Shown one piece after another: positions 55,913 through 64,000 of a DNA stretch of 64,000 nt (position 1 is the first letter of the stretch; each line of letters begins with the position of its first letter). Source of the DNA: Amborella trichopoda (lineage: Eukaryota > Streptophyta > Magnoliopsida > Amborellales > Amborellaceae); contig NW_006499481.1 in assembly GCF_000471905.2 (NCBI RefSeq), forward strand, positions 525,034 to 589,033, written 5' to 3'. The notes beneath the pieces were generated by a model. The model was not told where the DNA came from, did no database searches, and saw nothing but the letters and a program-made list of their open reading frames with translations. The translations under genes were made by a program, and so were the position numbers.

Positions 55913-56005
55913 TACCCAAAAGTAAATGGCCGGGAGAAAATCCAACAAACCCCCGTAAAGTCAGTACTCTGCAGTGTGGAGCACTAGGGCCCGCAGACTA
56001 CCGCG

Positions 56006-56825
56006 ATGAAGTCGATGGCATCCAATAAAAGCGCCACCAAAGCCAAAGCCTCCAAGTTGATTTGTCAAAGCCCAAGCCTCTCTAAATTGCTCCTCTCTCA
56101 ATCTCTCTTGTGTGTCATGGCGGTGGCGGTGGCGGAGGCGGAGGCGGAGGCGGAGGCGGAGGCGGAGGCGGAGGCGGAGGCGGAGGCGGAGGCGGAGGCG
56201 GTGGCGGAGGCCGATGAAGGGGAAGAAAGAGAAAGATTGGGTTCGTACAAGGGTGAAGTTAGGGTGGTAAAAGAGGCAGCAGAAGAGATACTGCTCCTCT
56301 GGGCCCTGCAACAACCCACCTCGCATACACAAAATTCATTTGTCAGACACACCTCTCTCCAACTCAACCTCCAAGCATGCGGCCGCAATCTCACCATTTT
56401 CCAGTCCCCTTCCTCCATGGTAACACACTCCACTCCTCCCTCTCTATCTATCTGGCGAACTCCCATTCTCCAGTCGTCTCGTTCCATTAACAAGTCACCT
56501 CTGCACATACGATCACCATTACACTCTTTCTTTTTTTTCTCTCAAAAAACTAAGTAAAATAAAATTATTTTTTGTTTATTTTAATTGAGCACCCTAACCA
56601 CTTCTAGTTGGATCTTGGAAGAGGATTTTGTTAACTGAAGAGTTTGGTTAAGCAAAGAATGTACGGTGCTTTTCTTCCAGAGCACACCAGGAGTGACAGG
56701 AGCTGTGACGTGGGACAGTGGAGTTGTTTTAGGGAAATTCTTGGAGCATGCTGTGGATTCTGGCCTTCTTGTGCTCCAGGGAGCAAAAGCTGTTGAACTC
56801 GGTTCAGGATGCGGTTTAATCGGGT

Positions 56826-56873
<48 letters not shown>

Positions 56874-58817
56874 AAAGCAAAAATGAACATTTCTCTTAAA
56901 AAAAATCGACCGTCATGGACATAATATGTACTGTTACGGACATAGCAAACCGGTGGACATTGGAAGTGTAGTTACATTTATTACTGCATAAAATCATTAT
57001 ATATATATATATATATATAAAATGGTAATAACACTAAGAGACCCTCTCATAGTTTTATGTGAGTAAAACCCTCTCATTTTGATGTGAGTAAGACGTCAAA
57101 GGATCATCATTAAATTTTAATATATATATATATATATATAAATTTTGACATATATAATTATATATATATATAATGACCGTATTGAACATTTGCACCACAT
57201 AAAAATTATGTAACATTAAGACAAAAAAACACAGGTTTCGAATTTCAGTTGCTTAAGAATGGGCTCAAGGCTACGTGGTCCAAGGGAAAAAAAAAGAAAG
57301 ACAGATCCTAGATGATTCTTCACTCGAAACTTCATAAAATGCAGATGCACCATACTAATAAATTTAGAAGATCGGATTTTTCGATTTCCAGTCTAATGGC
57401 CTGAATCCCGACCAATTCAGCTGAAATATTAATTTAACAAAACAACTTTTGATTAAATTTATGGTCTTATGAATGGCACATGATGTTCCAACCTGATCAA
57501 ATGGACTCAAGGCAAGGAATTAGACAGCCCACCTGATCAAATGGACTCAAGGCACTGTATTCGAAACCCGAAAGTCCAAAGAAAAAAATGAAAATCCTAA
57601 CCTCAAGTTCCATCATATTTTAAGAAGATAAAACCCCAACCTGGTCTTTTCCTTGATCCTTTCATTACTGAACTCTACCTGAATGAAGTATTGCCTCGGT
57701 TCCAAAACTGTTTTCAGTTGTATCGCAGCTCTTCTCGGTGCTCAAGTTATAATGACAGATTTGCCTGATCGGCTGAGACTGCTCAAGAAAAACATTCAAA
57801 CCAACCTCCTTGACATTGGAGGTATACGGGGTTCTGCAACTGTGAGCAAGCTCACATGGGGTGATGACTTGGATCGTGACTTCACCGACCTTTTGCCCAA
57901 TTATGGTGAGCAGGCCTTCTTGCTAGTTTTCAAGAACACTTTTCTCTTTCTCTCTCTCTCTCACGCCTCTTCTTCTACTTGTGTTTGGTAGATGGAGTAA
58001 TCATCCTTCTTTCCAACTTCTTCTGGTTTTTGACTAACTATTTGTGTTAAGAGTTAAAAACACTCCATTTGGTGTTTCTATTTTCTGTTTATGAGAAACA
58101 GCTACAAATATGAAAGGTGGGAGAATCTTGAGTCTACACTAAACTATTCAGACTCTCTCTTTTCTCTCTCTCTCATATTTTGGACCCGTTTGTTCCGGTG
58201 AAAAAGAACATATAACTTAAAACATACAAAATATGCATTTAGGAAACCAAAAAAAAAATCTAAATCCAAATAGCAAGTCTACGGCATATCAAATTTCTTT
58301 TCCCCTAAATTCAACAGGAGACGAGATATCAACTGCCCAAAGCAAACCTTTTACTGATTTTTTGTGGTTTATCTTTCTATTTATGATTTGATTGTAAAGA
58401 TTGTGAGTGGTTTTTATTCTTAGTGCTCGCCTCAGACGTAGTCTACAATGAAGAGGCAGTCACTGAATTATTGATCACTTTAAAGCATCTTTCTGGGAGC
58501 CATACAACTACTTTCATGGCAGGAGAGCTACGAAATGGTATACAATTTGGCAAACTTGAAATCGTCTACTAATCTGCTCAGATTTTTTTTTTTTCTGATA
58601 AATCGTCTGCTTAGATTTCTCTCTTGAATGAGCATTTGAAGCTAACAACCTTGTTTACTTTACAGATGCTGTGCTCGAATACTTCTTGGAAGCTGCAATG
58701 GAAGAATTCATAGTTGGACACGTGGATCAAGCATTATGGCATCCAGAGTTTTGCAGTAACAGAGTGGCAATCTTTGTTTTAGTCAAGAAATCAAAAGTCG
58801 GAGTTGAAAAGTATTAG
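56006..58817 (+). CDS. METTL21-like protein lysine methyltransferase, five exons, 336 residues
   Basis: Exons: 56006-56419, 56681-56823, 57718-57905, 58424-58537, 58666-58817; every border is GT..AG and phases match. The product is a seven-beta-strand SAM-dependent methyltransferase of the METTL21/FAM86 group, which methylates lysines on chaperones or translation factors; the substrate here is unknown. Seen in order: an Ala-Glu repeat (residues 39-70), LGSYKGEVRVV, the TGAVTWDSGVVLGKFLEH segment typical of METTL21, SAM motif I VELGSGCGLIG (176-186), acidic motif TDLPDRL (199-205), ASDVVYNEEAV, and FAGEL-like TFMAGELRN. The last exon ends VAIFVLVKKSKVGVEKY. The first ATG (56006) was taken; the ATG at 56117 (residue 38), directly before the repeat, is an equally plausible start. 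Intron 2 opens with a (CT)n/(AT)n microsatellite. Confidence 0.9.
56120..56209 (+). repeat. Coding GCGGAG hexanucleotide repeat (Ala-Glu)
   Basis: Eleven GCG-GAG units from 56132 to 56197 are flanked by GCG-GTG units (two before, one after). They encode an Ala-Glu dipeptide run in exon 1 of the methyltransferase gene. The frame stays open through it into EADEGEERERLG. The opposite strand is also open across it (Ala-Ser or Arg-Leu), which is a repeat artefact. Confidence 0.95.
56827..56873. repeat. (CT)n(AT)n microsatellite at a splice donor
   Basis: CT run then AT run starting 3 bp after the GT donor of intron 2 of the methyltransferase gene. Confidence 0.95.
56999..57172. repeat. Three (AT)n microsatellites
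   Basis: (AT)n runs at 56999-57019, about 57118-57140 and about 57156-57172, all in intron 2 of the methyltransferase gene. Confidence 0.9.
57480..57556. repeat. Short tandem duplication, about 41 bp
   Basis: ACCTGATCAAATGGACTCAA followed by GGCA is repeated after a short spacer. Intron 2 of the methyltransferase gene. Confidence 0.75.
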
Positions 58818-61565
58818 ATGAGATAATTCCAACCAGTTGTTAAGTTTAGATTTAGGCAGTTAATCCCTGTTTAAACCTGCCCCCATTTTGATATCTCCTA
58901 CAAAGGAGATGGCAGAGATGGCAACTTGTTATTTACAAATACTTGTTTTGGAGAAAATTATTGAGATCTTTAGACTCAGTTGCGACCAATCGATTTTCCA
59001 CCGATGTACATTGGTCCTCTTATAGAATTTGTTCTATGCAAGAAAACACAGTTTCAAAGATAAGCATTGGTATGTCTACTGATCTAACATACTGTCCACT
59101 AAACTAACATAACTGTGAGTTGTATAAGAAAACATGAGCATAGGGTGCCCATGGAATAGGTCCAAAGCAATGCTTTCATACATACACACCTACATACGAT
59201 ACATACAGTACATACATATACACTCACATAATTGATTCTGTATAGCAAAAATTGAATTTATATATAAGAACCAACGAAAGGAATGGTATCCGTATAAATA
59301 ATGTATACACACATAGCATACAAGCCCCACAATAATGTTTCTTCCATTGACCAAACATAGAATAGACATGGTTTCAGATGAAATTCAAAAGGCAACTCAT
59401 AAAACAATGGAAATCGTGGATCTTTTCATGTACAATTCTGGTATATCATCAGATCTTCAAATTTACTCTGCTTATTTTCCCATGGTCCATTATAAGAGTG
59501 CACTGCTAAGTGCTACCAATTATATTTTCTCAAAGAAGCCATTCACAGAGCAATAAAACTGGTAAAAGCAAATGTCTCATATGAAACAAACGAGAAAATT
59601 ACTAACAAAAAGAAAAAAGGAGTTAATGTGAGAAGAAATGGAAATTGAAAAAGAAAATGTTGGCGCATGCTACATATATAAATACACATATTTCTATACA
59701 TGAACTGAAATTTCAGGTAGGTAAAAGACGAGATCTCTTAGATTATTACAAATATGCTGATAGTTGTTCCCCCATGTTTCATTGATTGGTGCCGAATTTT
59801 AAGGAATACAAATTCCAAAGGCCACTAATAAAGCCCACCATTTGGAATGTATATGACATTCTGAATATTTGATCATTCAAACGTCCTATAACCCATTATA
59901 TAGAGGCGTCACACTTTACGATACAGTCAATTGGTTCTCCAAATTTAACTGAGGATTTCTTGACAACTTGTGAGCATTTTTGGCGACCAAATCTTTTGCA
60001 GGAGCATGTTCCCAAAACAGCTCCACTTGCTATCTTCACCAGCAAAAGCATCACCAATGATCTGTAGATTTTACCAGTAATGATAAGCCCTTTCATGCCC
60101 ATGTTGTTGAATAATGTCGAGGCCACGATAGGTTAGCCTGCATCTAAGTATATTCATGGGTCATATTGGCATGAGTACAAGGTGGACCGTTTGCATCTGA
60201 ATAAGTGCCATTTGTGAGAAATCTACCATCGCTTTCTTCCTAATTCTTTGGATGATTGCTCTACAAACAGAACTATCAGCACCAAGTACTCTTTTAGCAA
60301 ACTCCAAAGGAAGCCTAAGGATTGTCTCTTCATTTCTCTGGTTGCAATAAGCATCAATAAGTCATGCATAAGTACTGAAACTTGGGCAAAAGACATTCCT
60401 ACTGTTCAAATAAACGAGAAGATGCAGTGGGGGAGATTCTTGTGCAAAGGAAAAGAAAATGCTTTGGACACCACATATGGGCATAGTTTCGTCATATGAA
60501 AGATGCCTGCAACCTTCATAACGTGTATTAGAACGATTCTATTACTCCCCACACTGATATTAATACGAGTAGAGGGGATTTTCCTCGTAAGTTCCAAGAA
60601 CTTGAGCTATTTCTGGGATCATTAGTTAACTAGATCTCCTCTTCCAATGCAATATACGATACTTAAGCCTTGAGTTAAACACCCACATCTGTTGTAAATT
60701 CTTGCATAGCTCTCAACTAAAATGATGCAGTGGAGATACAAACATCTGTTTTCAAGAGAAAATTATAGCAAGAGGTAAGTCATGGAAAAAATATAGGATG
60801 TACCATCCACTATATAGAGGTCCGTTGACCTGAGGCGTATTCAATATGTGCATTTAAAAAATCGTGTTCGGTCAACTTGAAAAGCAGGAAAAGAGAGACA
60901 GAGAACAGCAGGCAGAGGGGGTAAAGTAAAGAAGCCACCAGAAAAGGCACAGGAGTCCAGAACTAGGAAGCAGCGAGTATAGTCTTCTGCCAGAGTCAAA
61001 ATTAGAGGTAGTAGAAAACGGATCATCAAATCAGTATGGGCTAAATTGAATCCATTATTTTAATGAACAAAGGAATGCTAGGGCATTTTTCAACTTTTTG
61101 ATTTCAGAATTTAAAAGAAAGTACAATGAGTGAATCACTAAAAAAGAAAATAAGAAAATGCCTTAGATAAGATGAAAACGGGGCATGACCCATACACCAG
61201 AACATATTGACTCATGAACTTCAGTATTTTTCCACCCAAAACAGTTTTGTGAAGAATTGAATGAGTTCTAAATAACCCCATGGACAAAAAAAAGTACTTG
61301 AAGGGAAGAAAGACCGCAATTCTTTTATGTTATTCATGAAAGTATACAGAATTAATTAATGACAGAAAAACATGTACCTTTTTTTTGGGTAGGTGAAAAA
61401 CATGTACCTTAAACTACATTCATTACATGACTCCACATATTCAAGTTAAAATGCAAATTATCAACCAAACATAAAGTAAAGCAAGAAAGCAATGTGTGAC
61501 TACTTTTATTTTTCAAATATGGAACATTACAGTGAGTACCAACTAATAATAAGCAGGAAATGACA
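58818..61565. other. Intergenic region with a decayed gene
   Basis: It holds the methyltransferase 3' untranslated region, a (CATA)n-like stretch near 59175-59225, and the gene remnant at 59890-60700. The rest is AT-rich with nothing recognised. Confidence 0.55.
59890..60700 (-). pseudogene. Decayed protein-coding remnant, PPR-like at best
   Basis: On the minus strand, protein-like segments sit in different frames. High to low coordinates: CPYVVSKAFSFPLHKN; LIDAYCNQRNEETILRLPLE followed by FAKRVLGADSSVCRAIIQRI; and TLFNNMGMKGLIITGKIYRS followed by LVMLLLVKIASGAVLGTCSC. The spacing of helix-like Leu/Ala/Met segments and phrases such as 'AYCNQRN' and 'LFNNMGMKGL' recall pentatricopeptide-repeat proteins. 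The order is broken by at least three frame changes and several stops. The PPR call is weak; another helical protein is possible. Confidence 0.3.
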
Positions 61566-61845
61566 TCGTCATCATCATTCGAGCCTCATCCCAATTGTTT
61601 GGGGTTGGCTACATCAAGGGCCAAATCCTTAGTTAGACCATAAGTACTATATCTCTTCTTATTCATTCCATCCATGTCCTTGTGGGCCCTCCCCTTGCCC
61701 TTTTTAGAGCCCTTCCACTTGAACCAAATCGCCCTTCCTAACTAGTTCTGCATTAGTTCTATACTACACATGGCCAGCCCACCTAAAGCTACTCTCCCTC
61801 ATCTCTCATTTCCTTAAAAAACTTTCATGCCTCTCATTCATTATC
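61566..61845 (-). mobile_element. RTE-clade LINE, 3'-end fragment
   Basis: Begins CATCGTCATCATCATTCGAG then CCTCATCCCAATTGTTTGGG and includes CACATGGCCAGCCCACCTAA. This is the reverse complement of the RTE 3' end with its (GAT)n tail. Only about 280 bp remain. It sits directly beside the tail of the next, longer copy in the same orientation. Confidence 0.8.
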
Positions 61846-64000
61846 ATCATCATCATTCATTATCTCATTCATTATCATCATCATCATTCAAGCCTTATCC
61901 CAATGATTTGGGATTGACTACATGAATCTTATTCCTCCATTCTTATCAAGGGTGGGTTGTACCTTCAATAAGACCAAAAATCATCATATTTTTTCTCACT
62001 AATTCTATCAATGTCCTTTTGGGCCTTCCCCTTGCCTTTTAGATGCTTCCATTTGAAACAAATCACACCTCTTAACTGGTGTTGTATTAGGTCTTCGCTG
62101 CACATGGCCAGCCCACCTAAGTCTATTTTCCCTCATCTTATCATCTATTGAAGCCACACCTAAGTTCCTTCGTATATATTTATTTTGAATTATATCCTTT
62201 CTTGTCTTGCCACTCATCTATCTTAACATTCTCATCTCAGCTACGCCTATCCTATGGATATGTTGTTTCTTGACCGCCCAACATTCCCTCTCATAAAGCA
62301 TGACTGGTCTTATAGTCATCCTATAGAACTTCCCCTTCAGTCTCAATGGTATGCGGTAATCACATAAAGTTGTGGATGCACATCTCTACTTTGCCCAACT
62401 AACTCTAATTTTATGTGCGACATCTTCTCCGATCTCTCTATTCTCCTGGATTATCGACGCAAGATATCCGAAACAATCTCTTTTAGGTATTATTGATCAT
62501 CAACCTTAACTGCTTCTTTATTTCTACTCCTATTGTTACTAGACTGGCATTCCATATATTCTATCTTAATCTGGTGAATTTTAAAACCTTTAGATTCTAG
62601 AGCACCCCTCCAACGTTCTAACTTTGCGTTGATGACGCCTGCAGTCTCATCGATTAAAACTATGTCATCCGTGAACAATATACACCGCGGTAACTCATCT
62701 TGTAGGTGCCTGGTTAACTCCTCTATAACAAAAACAAAGATATATGGGCTTAGTGCTGACCCTTGATGTAGGTCCATTGTCCTTGAGAACTCACTCCTCT
62801 CCACTTGTTGTCCGTACACTAGTTACACTCCCTCATATATATCTCTCAATATGTCAATTTAGCCTCTAATGACTCCTTTCTTTTTTAACACCCACTAAAT
62901 TAAATCTCTAGGTACCCTATTGTGTGCTTTCTCTAAATCAATAAAAGACATGTAGAGGTATTTTCCCTTTGCCCTAAACTTCTCAATCAGTTGCCTTAAG
63001 TAGGAAATGACTTTGATAGTTGACCTCCGTGGCATAAAATTGAACTGAATTTCTGATACACTCGCACTCCTTAATTGTTGCTTAACCACTCTCTCTCACA
63101 GCTTCATAGTGTGGCTTAAAAGTTTAATCCCTCGATAGTTCTTACAATTCTGCATGCATCAGTTGTTTTTGTAAATAGATACCACAATACTTTTTCTCAA
63201 TTTGTTTGGCATTTTCTTTGTTCTCCCTACTTTGTTGAACAACTTGCTAAGCCAACATATATCAATCTCCCCCATACACTTCCAAATCTCTATCGAGATA
63301 CCATATGATCCTAAAGCCTTTACTATCTTTATCTTTCTCAAAACTTCTTTCACTTTAGATATCCTAATCGTGCAAATGTAACTATAACCTCCACCCTCAT
63401 TTATTTTAGGGGTTCCTCCTAACGTTGTATTCCCATAGTGTTTGTTATTTAACAATATTTGAAAATAAATTTTCTGCCTTTCGTTGACCTTGGCATCTTT
63501 TACCAGGATCCTCTGACCGTCACTCTTAATGCATCTAATGGGATCTAGATCCGTACACTTCATCTATCACATGTTTCCTAGTTTAACAATATCTTTTTCA
63601 CCTTCTCTTATCCCTAGTTTATTGTATAGATTATTAATGCTTTAAGTTTTGATCATTTCTATTACATTACCAAGCTTTATAACATGATGTTTTCTTTGCT
63701 AATAGCTTTCTGAACCTCATCACTCCACCATTAGGTTCCTTTGTCAAATTTTCTTTTCCCTCTAGTTTCTCCTAAAACGTCTTTTGCCACTTTCTTAATA
63801 CAATGACCATCTCATTCCATTTAACATTAACTTCGTGCTCAGAATTCGATTTTCTTTCTCTTACCAATTTATCCCTAAATAAATGTGTTATTTTTTAATT
63901 CCAAGAACTTATGTTACACGGTTAAAGTCTCTCTTGGGATAGCCTAGTCTTTGTATGATGGTCGATCTACCTTCTTTACTAGAAAGAAGTCAATCTAACT
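61845..64000 (-). mobile_element. RTE-clade LINE, long copy running off the window
   Basis: The tail (TCATCATCATCATTCAAGCC) lies at low coordinates. Reading minus: end of endonuclease IDFFLVKKVDRPSYKD at about 63950-64000, linker, then open stretches at 63563-63159 (IRISKVKEVLRKIKIVKALG), 63089-62895 (RQLIEKFRAKGKYLYMSFID, LEKAHNRVPRDLI) and 62819-62490 ([36 protein letters not shown]). The C-terminal part lies at 62217-62008 (KMRENRLRWAGHVQRRPNTT). The RT active site keeps Asp-Asp but has FTDD in place of FADD. Interrupted by several stops and frameshifts, so inactive. The 5' part is beyond the window. Confidence 0.88.

Larger units (their letters stand above)
47067..56005. other. Long intergenic region without an intact gene
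   Basis: It lies between the phosphatase stop and the methyltransferase start. 47067-48780 includes the phosphatase 3' untranslated region and unremarkable AT-rich DNA. Beyond it are family A MITEs (48785, 52088, 54425, 54805, 55541), a duplicated RNase H fragment (49721-51047), an RTE LINE (52795-54415) and a family B remnant (55090). 51050-52085 shows nothing recognisable. Confidence 0.65.

Noticed and set aside
56098..56508. Open frame on the minus strand over the Ala-Glu repeat (poly Ala-Ser)
   Set aside because: It is produced by the hexanucleotide repeat, which is open in several frames. The plus-strand frame joins correctly to four conserved methyltransferase exons.
1..64000. tRNA, rRNA genes and CRISPR arrays
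   Set aside because: No cloverleaf with both boxes outside SINE-like repeats, no rRNA signature, and no regularly spaced identical repeats with unique spacers were seen.

Overview
This window is nuclear DNA from a flowering plant. Every recognisable gene is split by spliceosomal introns with GT..AG borders (one GC..AG), and the encoded proteins belong to plant families: a CHX-type cation/H+ antiporter, a plastid UPF0426 protein and the FyPP type of PP6 phosphatase. The intergenic DNA is AT-rich and packed with plant transposons. The species cannot be named from sequence alone.

Layout. 384-611 is the last coding exon of a membrane protein that starts left of the window. 3472-6723 (+) is a three-exon UPF0426 gene. 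9420-15079 (-) is a four-exon CHX antiporter of 823 residues. 15080-24096 has no gene, only CT-rich DNA, MITEs and LINE pieces. 24097-27837 (-) is a four-exon G-patch gene of 117 residues. 31994-47066 (+) is a ten-exon PP6-type phosphatase that reconstructs to 303 residues. 47067-56005 has no intact gene but holds a tandemly duplicated RNase H fragment, an RTE LINE and several MITEs. 56006-58817 (+) is a five-exon METTL21-like methyltransferase carrying an Ala-Glu repeat. 58818-64000 holds a decayed gene remnant and two minus-strand RTE LINE pieces, the larger of which runs off the right edge.

The five reconstructed genes act in unrelated processes: ion transport, plastid biology, RNA or chromatin handling, phosphatase signalling and protein methylation. 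Nothing suggests co-regulation.

The most informative structure is in the repeats. Intron 3 of the phosphatase (8.4 kb) contains a Mutator-like element with a perfect 9-bp target duplication, and an RTE LINE interrupted by a solo LTR (5-bp duplication) and by a MITE (10-bp duplication). At 31258-31483 a roughly 225-bp element joins the 5' end of the same RTE family directly to its 3' tail. An abundant MITE family has a subterminal palindrome that changes sequence between copies but stays largely palindromic. No RNA gene, CRISPR array or bacterial-type system was seen.
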